NCBI RefSeq assembly: GCF_024494385.1
Contig: NZ_JAEVLT010000007.1
Span: 1 to 64,000, forward strand
Reading direction: 5' to 3'
DNA: 64,000 nucleotides
Source: Bacillus sp. EB600
GTDB lineage: Bacteria; Bacillota; Bacilli; Bacillales; Cytobacillaceae
Shown: positions 27,592 to 36,324 of the stretch, piece after piece
Layout: every line of letters starts with the position of its first letter
How positions within the stretch are numbered: position 1 is the stretch's first letter
The notes under the pieces: model-generated
Database searches by the model: none
What the model was told of the DNA's origin: nothing
The model's input: only the letters and a program-made list of their open reading frames with translations
Program-made: the position numbers and the translations under genes

Positions 27592-28002
27592 ATGATTGAT
27601 CATTCTGGAAAAATTTTTCCGCGTCCAACAGTAGAAACAGCTAGATATTGGGAAGGCTGCCGTAACCATGAGCTCCTGATTCAGCAATGTTCAGACTGTG
27701 GTCACCATCAGTTCTATCCAAGAATTATGTGTACGGAATGTGCTAGTAGAAGTGTGGAGTGGGTTCCCGCATCAGGCCGGGGTAAAATCAAAAGTTTCAC
27801 CATTATGCACCGTGCTATTACAAAGGCATACCTTGCCGAAGCACCCTATGTAATTGCCTTGATAGGGCTTGATGAAGGCCCAACGATGATGAGTAATGTG
27901 GTTCAATGTGAACTTAAAAGTGTGGAAATAGGAATGAAGGTAGAAGTCACTTTTGAAGATTGGTCAGAAGAAATTTCGATTCCAAAGTTCCGTCTTGTTT
28001 AA
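27592..28002 (+). CDS. Zn-ribbon OB-fold protein (DUF35), partner of the thiolase-like protein
   Basis: A 136-residue protein with an N-terminal rubredoxin-like zinc ribbon (CSDCG and CTEC, fourteen residues apart) followed by an OB fold containing SGRGKIKSFTIMHRA and the typical PYVIALIGLDEGP strand. Proteins of this family bind acyl-CoA and form complexes with thiolase-like enzymes, stabilising or activating them. GAGGT lies eight bases before the ATG. A six-codon frame (MRGRYS) with its own AAAGGAGAG ends in ATGA overlapping this start, which may couple translation. It follows the thiolase-like gene by 55 bases. Confidence 0.88.
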   Translation: MIDHSGKIFPRPTVETARYWEGCRNHELLIQQCSDCGHHQFYPRIMCTECASRSVEWVPASGRGKIKSFTIMHRAITKAYLAEAPYVIALIGLDEGPTMMSNVVQCELKSVEIGMKVEVTFEDWSEEISIPKFRLV

Positions 28003-28059
28003 CTTTGGAATGATTGTAATGAATTACAATACTTATTAATCTATTATGAAATTAAAATT

Positions 28060-28073
28060 CAAACATACGTTTG
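28060..28073. promoter_or_regulatory. CAAAC-N4-GTTTG operator, site 3
   Basis: CAAACATACGTTTG is a 14-bp palindrome with one central mismatch, 28 bases before the acyl-CoA synthetase start. No good -10 box lies at the spacing seen at other sites, so it may act on read-through or on a weak promoter. Confidence 0.6.
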
Positions 28074-28100
28074 TTTAAAAATCCCGGGAGGAAAAAGGAA

Positions 28101-29687
28101 ATGTACAAAGGAATTCAAACATTTGGAAAAATAGTTGAATACCGCGCAGAGGAAAAGCCTTGTTCTCGATTTGTCCGCTTCTCTAATACTGACCTTACCT
28201 ATGGCCAGCTTCATCAAGACGGCAACAAGGTAGCAAACATGATGAAATCGTTAGGGCTTTTAAAAGGGCAAACTTGTGCTGTCATGCTTCCTAATAGCCC
28301 GGAATTTCTTGCGGCATGGCTTGGTCTTGCCCGTCTTGGTGTAATCGAGGTTCCAATAAATGTGGCATATCGTGGGGATCTTTTTGCTTATATCCTCAAT
28401 AAAGCAGAGTGTCAAGCCATCTTCATTTCATCACAATGGATTGAGAGAATTAGGGAAATCTCAGAAGAACTGACACATTTACGCCACGTCATAGTAGTAG
28501 GAGAAGATTATGAGCCCCTGACAAGTCCAGTTTTATGTCATACTTACGAAAATGTAATGGCTAGGGCAAGCGACACTCCAGTGGATGTCGAAATCAAACC
28601 GAACGATCCATCGCTTATTCTTTTTACCTCGGGTACAACGGGGCCATCCAAAGGAGCAATCTTAAGCCATCGAGCAAATTTCGCTCTTGCATCAACATGC
28701 TGTGACTTGATGAATTATGGTCCGGATGATCGTTTCTTTACAGTATTTCCACTGTTTCACGTTAATGCTCGTTATGCGACGATTTTGCCAGCGTTATTGG
28801 CTGGAAGTGATGTTGTTATGCATGAGAGATTCTCCGCATCGACGTTCTGGGATATTTGCCGGGCAGAGCAAATTACAACCTTTACTTATATGGGATCGCT
28901 CTTAACAATGTTAGTGAAGCAGCCGAAACGTCCTGATGATGCCGATAATCCAGTCCGAATGATTCAAGGGGCACCGGTACCATTAGAAATATATGAAGAC
29001 TTTGAGAACCGCTTTAATGTAAAAATCACTGAAGCCTACGGGTCAACAGAGGTTGGGTTAGCGATGGTCAATCGTGCTGAATCGTTCCGTAAAGGCTCCT
29101 GTGGAAAGGCTGTTTCAGTTTATGATGTTGAAATTCATGATGAGAACGACCAATGTTGTCCACCAGGTGTAGTTGGTGAAATTGTTGTCCGTCCAAAGGA
29201 ACCTTGGGTTTTATTCTCAGGTTATTACGGAATGCCTGAAGCAACGGTCGAAACGTGGAAGAACTTATGGTTCCATACGGGCGATCGCGGCAAAATAGAT
29301 GAGGACGGTTATTTCTACTTTGTTGACCGAAAAAAAGACGTCATCCGGAGGAGAGGAGAGAATATATCTTCATATGAAATCGAGCGGGTCATTAATACTC
29401 ATCCGAAAGTACAGGAAGCGGCTTTGGTTGGAGTACCGTCTGAACTTTCAGAAGAAGAGGTTCTGGCAGTCGTTATTTTAAAAGAAGGTGAAGAGCTGAA
29501 GCCGGAAGAACTGCTTGACTTCTGCCAGCCTAGAATGGCTTATTTTGCTGTTCCTCGTTATATACGGTTTATAAAAGAGTTTCCGAGAACCCCTTCTCAA
29601 AGGACTGAGAAATACAAGCTCCGGGCGGATGGAATTACTCCAGACACATGGGACCGTGAACTTGTTGGATACAGTGTCCAACGTTAA
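28101..29687 (+). CDS. AMP-forming acyl-CoA synthetase 1
   Basis: A 528-residue ANL-superfamily ligase that activates a carboxylic acid with ATP and CoA. The P-loop LFTSGTTGPSKG is near 174, YGSTEVG near 313, TGDRGKIDEDGYF near 392, and the hinge DRKKDVIRRRGENISSYEIE after it. The terminal Lys region reads SQRTEKYKLR rather than PSGKI. The ATG follows GGGAGGAAAAAGGAA. It is highly similar to the gene at 32810 and to the relic at 31129, so it belongs to a duplicated synthetase/transporter module. The neighbouring AAHS transporter suggests an aromatic or alicyclic acid as substrate (inference). Confidence 0.94.
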   Translation: MYKGIQTFGKIVEYRAEEKPCSRFVRFSNTDLTYGQLHQDGNKVANMMKSLGLLKGQTCAVMLPNSPEFLAAWLGLARLGVIEVPINVAYRGDLFAYILNKAECQAIFISSQWIERIREISEELTHLRHVIVVGEDYEPLTSPVLCHTYENVMARASDTPVDVEIKPNDPSLILFTSGTTGPSKGAILSHRANFALASTCCDLMNYGPDDRFFTVFPLFHVNARYATILPALLAGSDVVMHERFSASTFWDICRAEQITTFTYMGSLLTMLVKQPKRPDDADNPVRMIQGAPVPLEIYEDFENRFNVKITEAYGSTEVGLAMVNRAESFRKGSCGKAVSVYDVEIHDENDQCCPPGVVGEIVVRPKEPWVLFSGYYGMPEATVETWKNLWFHTGDRGKIDEDGYFYFVDRKKDVIRRRGENISSYEIERVINTHPKVQEAALVGVPSELSEEEVLAVVILKEGEELKPEELLDFCQPRMAYFAVPRYIRFIKEFPRTPSQRTEKYKLRADGITPDTWDRELVGYSVQR

Positions 29688-29730
29688 TGAAGAAATGTAT
29701 TTAAAGTACAAATAGTTAGGAGGAACGCAA

Positions 29731-31089
29731 ATGCAAAAGATTAATGTGGTTCAAGTGGTTGATGACAGCAAGTTTAGCTCTTTGCATTTAACAGTTGTTG
29801 CATGGTGTGCCTTTATTCTTTTATGTGATGGCTATGACATGGTTGTTTTTGGATCTGTTATACCCAGCCTAAGCGCAGAATGGGGAATTACGGCAAGTAC
29901 AGCTGGTTTTATTGGAAGTTTAACATTGTTTGGAAGTTTAATAGGATGCCTGGTATGTGGAGTCTTAGCAGATTTATTTGGTCGGAAAAAAGTTGTTCTA
30001 GCTTGTTTCACTCTTTTTGGGATTTTTACTTTATTAACCGGTTTTGCCCAAGGACCAACAGATTTTGCTATTTATCGTTTTATCGCAGGACTGGGATTAG
30101 GGGGGATGCCGCCTCTGGTTATTGCGCTAACCTCTGAGTATGCTCCGAAGTCTAATAGAAGTATGTTGATTGGTTTAATGTCGACAGGGTTTTCTATTGG
30201 CGGAATATTAGTAGCGTTACTTGGAATTGCTACTATTCCAAGATTTGGTTGGGAATGGATGTTTTTTATTGGCGGTCTTCCACTTTTTGCTTTACCATTC
30301 ATGATTAAGAATTTGCCTGAGTCTTTAGCCTATCTTGTAGTAAAGGAAGACAACCAAAAAGTAAGTGGTTTATTAAAACGTTTAAATCCATCCTATAAAC
30401 CGAATAAAGATGACATATATGAAGTTAATTTGCCAAAAACCGGTATGCCCGTAACCAAGCTCTTTGACGAAAAACGTGGGATTTCTTCCATAATGTTTTG
30501 GATCGTATCTTTTATGGTTTTACTAATGGTTTATGGATTGGGTACATGGTTACCACAGCTTATGGTTCAAGCGGGTTATCCTCTAAAATCTAGTTTAATG
30601 TTTTTATTTGCATTAAATATTGGAGCTATTTTTGGTCAGGTTGGCGGAGGGTGGATTGCCGATCGTAAGGGATCAAAACAGGTGATTATTGGAATGTTCG
30701 TGCTAGGTGCAATTTGTTTAGCTGCACTTGGATTTAAGCCAGTCGCTATTATTTTGTACCTTCTAGTCGCAATTGCCGGAGCATGCTCTACAGGTACAGG
30801 ATGTGTCAATAATGCATACACTTCTAAATTCTATCCAACACACATTAGATCCACTGGAGTTGGTTGGTCTCTAGGCATTGGCCGTTTTGGAGCAGTTGCG
30901 GGGCCGGCATTTGGTGGACTTTTACTAGAATTAAACTTACCTACCCAAATGAATTTTATTAGCTTTGCAATACCAGCTGCAATAGCGGCGCTAGCAATTG
31001 TATTTGTTCAGGACAAGTACAGTGATTTCAAGATGGGTATAGATGAACCAAACCATACAAATAAAAATATAGAATCAGCCAATTTATAA
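29731..31089 (+). CDS. MFS transporter, aromatic acid:H+ symporter (AAHS) family, copy 1
   Basis: Twelve-helix, 452-residue major facilitator. DGYDMVVFG in helix 1 (Asp33) is the AAHS hallmark, essential in PcaK/BenK relatives. The loop 2-3 motif reads GVLADLFGRKK, and a second copy (GGGWIADRKGSK) lies between helices 8 and 9. It likely imports an aromatic or cyclic carboxylate with protons, activated by the adjacent ligase. It follows acyl-CoA synthetase 1 by 43 bases with GGAGGAACG. Copy 2 at 31398 is strongly similar, including the MQKINVVQVV start. Confidence 0.92.
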   Translation: MQKINVVQVVDDSKFSSLHLTVVAWCAFILLCDGYDMVVFGSVIPSLSAEWGITASTAGFIGSLTLFGSLIGCLVCGVLADLFGRKKVVLACFTLFGIFTLLTGFAQGPTDFAIYRFIAGLGLGGMPPLVIALTSEYAPKSNRSMLIGLMSTGFSIGGILVALLGIATIPRFGWEWMFFIGGLPLFALPFMIKNLPESLAYLVVKEDNQKVSGLLKRLNPSYKPNKDDIYEVNLPKTGMPVTKLFDEKRGISSIMFWIVSFMVLLMVYGLGTWLPQLMVQAGYPLKSSLMFLFALNIGAIFGQVGGGWIADRKGSKQVIIGMFVLGAICLAALGFKPVAIILYLLVAIAGACSTGTGCVNNAYTSKFYPTHIRSTGVGWSLGIGRFGAVAGPAFGGLLLELNLPTQMNFISFAIPAAIAALAIVFVQDKYSDFKMGIDEPNHTNKNIESANL

Positions 31090-31128
31090 AATTCTCCACT
31101 TATTGCACGAATATTTAGTTGTTATAGT

Positions 31129-31350
31129 TTGAAACTAACGCATGACTTTAAAGGATGGGGCAGAACTGAACCGGAAGAAATGCTTCACTTCTGTCAGAAG
31201 AAATTAACTCATTTACCAGTTCCACGTTATATAAGGTTTATGAACGAGTTCCAGAGTATCCGTCCTCAAAGAATGGACAATACTTTAGGCTGGAGGGACA
31301 ACACCAGATAAATGGAAGGTAAACTCGTCGGATACAAAATTCACCGGTAA
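31129..31350 (+). pseudogene. C-terminal remnant of a third acyl-CoA synthetase
   Basis: The frame reads EPEEMLHFCQKKLTHLPVPR and then YIRFMNEFQSIRPQR, matching PEELLDFCQPRMAYFAVPRY IRF of the flanking intact ligases. After a frameshift the ending KLVGYKIHR-stop matches ELVGYSVQR and ELVGYKVHR. Only the last 70 or so residues are represented. It lies between the two transporter copies, as expected if a synthetase/transporter unit was duplicated and one synthetase was then deleted. Confidence 0.88.
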
Positions 31351-31397
31351 GCAAAGATTCAAAATTTAGATGAATAACTATTCGTGGAGGAATTCAT

Positions 31398-32756
31398 ATG
31401 CAAAAAATAAATGTGGTACAGGTAGTAAATGAAAGCAAATTTAACTTTGTACATTTAGCTGTTGTAGCATGGTGTGCTTTTATCATGTTATGTGATGGGT
31501 ATGACATGGTCGTATTCGGTTCAGTTATTCCTAGTATCAGCGCAGAATGGGGCATTACGGCAAGTACAGCTGGTTTTATCGGAAGTTTAGCTATGTTTGG
31601 AAGTTTAATAGGCTCACTGGTTTGTGGAATTTTAGCTGATATTTGGGGACGCAAGAGGGTGATAGTCGTTTGTTTCATTATTTTTAGTTTTTTTACTTTC
31701 TTAACTGGATTTGCTCAAGGACCAACGGATTTTTCCATTTATCGTTTTATTGGGGGACTTGGACTCGGGGGGATGCCGCCGCTTCTAGTTGCAATTATGT
31801 CTGAATATTCGCCGAAGTCTAGCAGAAGTATGTTGGTTGGATTAATATCATCGGGATTTGCCATCGGAGGAATTGGGGTAGCATTAATAGGGATTGCCGT
31901 TATTCCAGGATTGGGTTGGGAATGGATGTTTTTTATGGGTGGGCTGCCTTTATTTGCTGTACCATTCATGATTAAGTTTATGCCTGAATCTTTAGCCTTT
32001 CTTGTAGTAAGAAAAGAAAATGAAAAAGTCAGCTCCATACTTCAAGGTTTAAATCCTTCATATGTACCAAAAAAGGATGACATCTTTGAAGTTTATTTAC
32101 CTAAATCTGGATTACCGGTAGCAAAGCTTTTTGATGAAAAGCGTGGTATGTCTACCATCATGTTCTGGATTACATCATTCATGGCTTTATTAGTGATATA
32201 TGGTTTGGGTACATGGCTTCCGCAGCTAATGGTTCAAGCTGGCTATCCATTAAAATCTAGTTTACTATTTTTATTTGCATTAAATATTGGAGTAATGGTT
32301 GGAAATATTACTGGAGGTTGGTTATCTGACCGCAAAGCACCGAAAAAGATCATCTCGGGTATGTTACTCATTGGTGCTATCAGTTTAAGTTTACTTGGAT
32401 TAAAACCAGGGACTATCATTTTGTACTTATTAGTTGCTATTGCAGGTGCATGCTCAAATGGGCCTGGCACTACCAACTACGGTTATGCATCCAAATTTTA
32501 TCCAACTTATGTAAGATCCACTGGAGTCGGATGGACCAGCGGAATGGGGCGGATTGGTGCAATTGTAGGACCAACTTTTGGTGGATTGCTATTGGGGTTA
32601 AGTTTACCAACACATTTAAATTTTGTAAGCTTTGCGATTCCTGGGATATTAGGAGCAATTGCAATATTGTTTGTTCAAGATAGGTACAGTGATTTCAAAA
32701 TAGGGGCAAATGAACCTGTCCAACAATTAGGGAAAACAGTAATTAATATTAAATAA
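31398..32756 (+). CDS. MFS transporter, AAHS family, copy 2
   Basis: A 452-residue paralogue of the transporter at 29731, collinear over its whole length, with the same DGYDMVVFG motif, GILADIWGRKR loop and twelve helices. Differences concentrate in the cytoplasmic loop after helix 6 and the C-terminal tail. GGAGGAATTC precedes the ATG. It lies 53 bases before acyl-CoA synthetase 2. Retention of two intact copies suggests either a dosage effect or slightly different substrates. It may be co-transcribed with the synthetase that follows, since no terminator is seen between them. Confidence 0.92.
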   Translation: MQKINVVQVVNESKFNFVHLAVVAWCAFIMLCDGYDMVVFGSVIPSISAEWGITASTAGFIGSLAMFGSLIGSLVCGILADIWGRKRVIVVCFIIFSFFTFLTGFAQGPTDFSIYRFIGGLGLGGMPPLLVAIMSEYSPKSSRSMLVGLISSGFAIGGIGVALIGIAVIPGLGWEWMFFMGGLPLFAVPFMIKFMPESLAFLVVRKENEKVSSILQGLNPSYVPKKDDIFEVYLPKSGLPVAKLFDEKRGMSTIMFWITSFMALLVIYGLGTWLPQLMVQAGYPLKSSLLFLFALNIGVMVGNITGGWLSDRKAPKKIISGMLLIGAISLSLLGLKPGTIILYLLVAIAGACSNGPGTTNYGYASKFYPTYVRSTGVGWTSGMGRIGAIVGPTFGGLLLGLSLPTHLNFVSFAIPGILGAIAILFVQDRYSDFKIGANEPVQQLGKTVINIK

Positions 32757-32809
32757 AAAATATGATTCATATAGCTTTTGACAGCTAAAGTGCAGAAGGA
32801 GATGAAAAT

Positions 32810-34396
32810 ATGTACCAAGGTTTAGAAACGTTTGGAAAAATAGTAGAACACCGCGCAGCTGCAAAGCCATACGAAAGATTTGTTCGATTTGATCATACTG
32901 ATCTGACGTATAATCAATTTCATCGAAGCGGAAATAAAGTTGCTAACTTTTTAACCTCACTTGGGCTTTCAAAGGGGAAAACATGCGCAGTTATGCTGCC
33001 AAATAGCCCTGAGTTTTTAGCCGCATGGTTAGGTTTAGCACGGCTTGGTGTGATCGAAGTTCCGATAAATACTGCTTTTAGAGGTGATCTCCTTGCCTAC
33101 ATTCTCAATAAAGCCGAGTGCCAAGCCATTGTTATTTCTTCACAATGGGTGGAACGCGTAAATAACATCGCCAGCGACCTTATCCACCTTCGCCATGTCA
33201 TTGTAGTTGGGGATGATTATGAGCCAATTTTCAATAAATTTATTTTCCATTCTTATTCAAAACTTTTCCTAAAGGCAAATGATGATACTATTCATGTTCC
33301 GATTGAGCCAAAAGACCCGTCGCTTATCTTATTTACGTCAGGGACAACAGGGCCTTCTAAAGGGGTTATACTCTGCCATAAAGCCAATTTTAGTGTCGCC
33401 AAAACTGCTTGTGAACTAATGAAGTATGGTCCAGAAGATAGATTGTTTACCTCATTCCCATTATTTCATGTCAATGCCCGTTATACGACAATTCTGGTAG
33501 CATTGTTGGTTGGCTGCGATGTCGTCATGCACAGCCGATTTTCAGCTTCAAAATTTTGGGATATTTGCCGGGAGGAACAAATAACAGCTTTTAATTTTAT
33601 GGGTTCTTTACTTACAATGCTTATGAAGCAGCCAGAACGTTCAAACGACGCTGATAACCCTGTGCGAAAAGTATTTGGGGCTCCTACGCCGATGGAAATA
33701 TATGAGGACTTTGAGAATCGATTCCAAGTGAAAATTTCCGAAGTTTACGGCTCAACTGAACTTGGAACAGCACTATACAACCCAGCTTCTTCTTTTAGAA
33801 AAGGATCTTGTGGCTTTTCTGTTCCGGTTTATGAGGTTGAAATTCACGATGAAAATGACAACCCTTGTCCACCTGGGGTGGCTGGGGAAATTGTATGCAG
33901 GCCAAATGAACCCTATATCATGTTTTCAGGATATTATGGAATGCCTGAAGCCACAGTTGAATCATGGAAAAATTTGTGGTTCCATACAGGTGATACCGGG
34001 AAAATGGACGAAGACGGTTACTTCTATTTTCTAGATCGCAAAAAAGATGTTGTCCGCAGACGAGGGGAGAACATATCGTCATATGAGGTTGAACGAGTAA
34101 TTAACGATCATCCAAAAGTTTTTGAATCAGCTGTAATTGGTGTTCCTTCTGAACTATCAGAAGAAGAAGTGCTGGCTGTTGTTATCGTAAAAGAAGGGGA
34201 AGAACTGCAGCATGAAGAACTTCTTGATTTCTGTCAGGATCGTATGGCCTATTTTGCGGTTCCTCGCTTTATTCGATTTGTTGAGGAACTGCCGAAAAAC
34301 ACGTCCCAGCGAGTGGAGAAATATAAGCTGCGCCAAGAAGGGATTACATCGGGTACTTGGGATCGAGAACTTGTAGGATATAAGGTCCACCGCTAA
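32810..34396 (+). CDS. AMP-forming acyl-CoA synthetase 2
   Basis: A 528-residue paralogue of synthetase 1, the same length and alignable end to end. It has LFTSGTTGPSKG, YGSTELG, TGDTGKMDEDGYF and the hinge DRKKDVVRRRGENISSYEVE; the C-terminal Lys region reads SQRVEKYKLR. Differences in the acid-binding region (EVYGSTELGTALYNPAS versus EAYGSTEVGLAMVNRAE) hint at a different acyl group. GAAGGAGATG precedes the ATG. It is the last gene of the duplicated module; the next promoter carries operator site 4. Confidence 0.94.
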   Translation: MYQGLETFGKIVEHRAAAKPYERFVRFDHTDLTYNQFHRSGNKVANFLTSLGLSKGKTCAVMLPNSPEFLAAWLGLARLGVIEVPINTAFRGDLLAYILNKAECQAIVISSQWVERVNNIASDLIHLRHVIVVGDDYEPIFNKFIFHSYSKLFLKANDDTIHVPIEPKDPSLILFTSGTTGPSKGVILCHKANFSVAKTACELMKYGPEDRLFTSFPLFHVNARYTTILVALLVGCDVVMHSRFSASKFWDICREEQITAFNFMGSLLTMLMKQPERSNDADNPVRKVFGAPTPMEIYEDFENRFQVKISEVYGSTELGTALYNPASSFRKGSCGFSVPVYEVEIHDENDNPCPPGVAGEIVCRPNEPYIMFSGYYGMPEATVESWKNLWFHTGDTGKMDEDGYFYFLDRKKDVVRRRGENISSYEVERVINDHPKVFESAVIGVPSELSEEEVLAVVIVKEGEELQHEELLDFCQDRMAYFAVPRFIRFVEELPKNTSQRVEKYKLRQEGITSGTWDRELVGYKVHR

Positions 34397-34412
34397 ATAG
34401 GATATCCCAAAC

Positions 34413-34485
34413 AACCTAATTAAGGAAAAACAAGAAACTGAGTTTAATAGATTTAAGGCTCCATCATAAATTAGGTTTTGATTTT
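34413..34485 (+). terminator. Weak long-loop terminator candidate
   Basis: AACCTAATT and AATTAGGTT are perfect complements about 47 bases apart, followed by TTGATTTTATT. The loop is unusually long. Confidence 0.25.
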
Positions 34486-34578
34486 ATTAATTTTAGGATA
34501 AGCAGGGAAGGATCAAGATGTCTATTAAGCTTTAAGGATTGATTGTGGTATAATATTCAGAAAATTTGGAAAACGATG

Positions 34579-34630
34579 TTGATTCAATTATTTGATCTTG
34601 TTATAATAAATTCAAACAATCGTTAGTTTG
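34579..34630 (+). promoter_or_regulatory. Promoter with CAAAC-type operator, site 4
   Basis: TTGATT, 17 bases and TATAAT (34602-34607); five bases later comes CAAACAATCGTTAGTTTG (34613-34630). This also reads as a perfect CAAAC/GTTTG pair with an eight-base gap. It drives the Rieske, amidohydrolase and esterase genes. Confidence 0.75.
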
Positions 34631-34655
34631 TTAATTAAAAAGGGAGGTTCTAAAT

Positions 34656-35012
34656 TTGGAAAGAAATATTGTATGTAAAAAAGACGACTTGCAATCTGGT
34701 GAAAAGAAAGTCTTCCAAGTAAGAAGAATGTCCATTATAGTCGTTCGAAAAGACGATGGGTATTATGCCTTGCGAAATGCTTGTCCGCACCAAGGTGCGG
34801 AATTTGAAAAAGGTGTATTGAGAGGTGCTGCAAGATCAACAACTGAAGTAAAAGAAATCTGTTATGAAAAACCAGGAGGATTTCTTTATTGCCCTTGGCA
34901 TCATTGGAGTTTTGATGTAGAGAATGGATGTTCCATGCATGATCCTGAAAACACGAAGGTTAAAACGTTTGATGTGAAAATTGAAGGGGACGATGTCGTC
35001 GTATACGCGTAA
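34656..35012 (+). CDS. Rieske [2Fe-2S] ferredoxin-like protein
   Basis: A 118-residue Rieske protein. Cluster ligands are Cys43 and His45 in CPHQG, and Cys79 and His82 in CPWHHW. An insertion of about 20 residues (GAARSTTEVKEICYEKPGG) separates the two halves. It is soluble, with no signal peptide, and resembles stand-alone ferredoxin components of oxygenases or Rieske-type nitrite-reductase small subunits. The TTG start has AGGGAGG eight bases upstream. No oxygenase large subunit or ferredoxin reductase is adjacent; the next gene is an amidohydrolase, so its redox partner must be encoded elsewhere. Confidence 0.9.
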   Translation: MERNIVCKKDDLQSGEKKVFQVRRMSIIVVRKDDGYYALRNACPHQGAEFEKGVLRGAARSTTEVKEICYEKPGGFLYCPWHHWSFDVENGCSMHDPENTKVKTFDVKIEGDDVVVYA

Positions 35013-35039
35013 ACATATTGAGTAATTCATATTTTTAAT

Positions 35040-35053
35040 TGAAAGCGCACACA
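35040..35053. promoter_or_regulatory. cre-like site (possible CcpA binding)
   Basis: TGAAAGCGCACACA matches the degenerate Bacillus cre consensus TGWAANCGNTNWCA with one mismatch. It lies between the Rieske and amidohydrolase genes. Confidence 0.35.
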
Positions 35054-35096
35054 TTCCACCTAAAACATCTATCTATTTTTGAAAGGGGATAAAAAA

Positions 35097-36227
35097 ATGT
35101 CAAGAACTATTGAAAAAAGTGGGGCGCAATCTGCGGTTAAGAAGAACCAATTACCAGTTATTGATTGTGATGTCCATCCAAATCCTCATAGTTACGAAGA
35201 TCTTAATCCGTATTTAAGTGATTATTGGAGAGATTTTTTGACAGATTGTAAATGGAAGGGTGTTTTTCCGGGAATTCCCGTCATGGCTATTGTTGCGAAT
35301 GCAGGCCACCGCATGGATAGTATCCCTCCAGAAGGAGGTCTTGGTTGTTCTTCACTAAGTTTTTATAAAGAACAAGTGGCGGATCGATACAACTATGCGA
35401 ATTCTATTCTATTTCCAGACTCAACATTTATGTTATCAGCTTCCCCTCAGCATGAAATGGCAACAGCTGTAGCAAGTGCCTATAATGACTGGCAAATTGA
35501 ACACTGGTTATCAAAGGATCCTAGTCTACGTGGTTCTGTCGTCATCGCTTCCCAAGATCCAGAAGCTGCTGCACGTGAGATTGATCGTGTAGGAAGTCAT
35601 CCACAAATGATTCAAGTTGGATTATCGATTCATTCCCCTTATGGCGGTTGGGGAGAAAAGCGTTATCATCCAATTTGGGAAGCAGCACTGAGAAATGGGC
35701 TTGTCTGTACGTTCCATGTTTCCGTTCCAGGTGGTTTGTTTAGACAAGGACCAGTTCTAGGAAACTACTATCCTGAAGGGCAAACGAACAACGGGTTAAC
35801 GTATCAGGCACAAATAAACAGCATTATTTTTGGTGGTGTATTGGAGAAATATCAGGAGTTACGAATGGTGTTTGTTGAAGGTGGATTTGCTTATTTGCCT
35901 AATCTAATGTATACAATGGATACCCATTGGAGAAATCTAAAGCGAGAAGTTCCTTGGGTGAAGCGTCCGCCAAGTCAGCAGGTTAGGGATCAAATGTGGT
36001 TTGGTACTCAACCATTTATTGAACCTGAACGTCATGAAGATGCAAAGCATGTAGTACAGATTATGGAGATGATTGGTACGAATAAACTCCTATTTTGTAG
36101 TGACTATCCTCATTGGGAATTCGATGCACCTCATGCAGTATTTGCTAAAATTCCAAAAGACATTAGAGAAAAGATTCTTTATAAAAATGCAGTAGAATTA
36201 TATGGATTTCCAGATCCAACGAAATAG
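35097..36227 (+). CDS. Amidohydrolase family protein (amidohydrolase_2, ACMSD-like)
   Basis: A 376-residue metal-dependent TIM-barrel protein. VIDCDVHPNP near residue 25 supplies the Asp-x-His pair used by the ACMSD/resorcylate-decarboxylase branch. A mid-chain TFHVSVPG and the terminal CSDYPHWEFDAPH give further probable metal or catalytic residues. Members of this branch perform nonoxidative decarboxylation or hydrolysis of ring and ring-cleavage compounds. The ATG has GAAAGGGG seven bases upstream; an upstream TTG has no ribosome site. It sits between the Rieske protein and an esterase, probably in one transcript. Confidence 0.88.
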   Translation: MSRTIEKSGAQSAVKKNQLPVIDCDVHPNPHSYEDLNPYLSDYWRDFLTDCKWKGVFPGIPVMAIVANAGHRMDSIPPEGGLGCSSLSFYKEQVADRYNYANSILFPDSTFMLSASPQHEMATAVASAYNDWQIEHWLSKDPSLRGSVVIASQDPEAAAREIDRVGSHPQMIQVGLSIHSPYGGWGEKRYHPIWEAALRNGLVCTFHVSVPGGLFRQGPVLGNYYPEGQTNNGLTYQAQINSIIFGGVLEKYQELRMVFVEGGFAYLPNLMYTMDTHWRNLKREVPWVKRPPSQQVRDQMWFGTQPFIEPERHEDAKHVVQIMEMIGTNKLLFCSDYPHWEFDAPHAVFAKIPKDIREKILYKNAVELYGFPDPTK

Positions 36228-36324
36228 GAACAGAATCATTACTATTCCCTTTCCATAATGAATAGTTCTTGTTTCCTAGATTTATAAAATAGTAAAAATA
36301 GATTTGAAATTGGAGGAATTGAAT

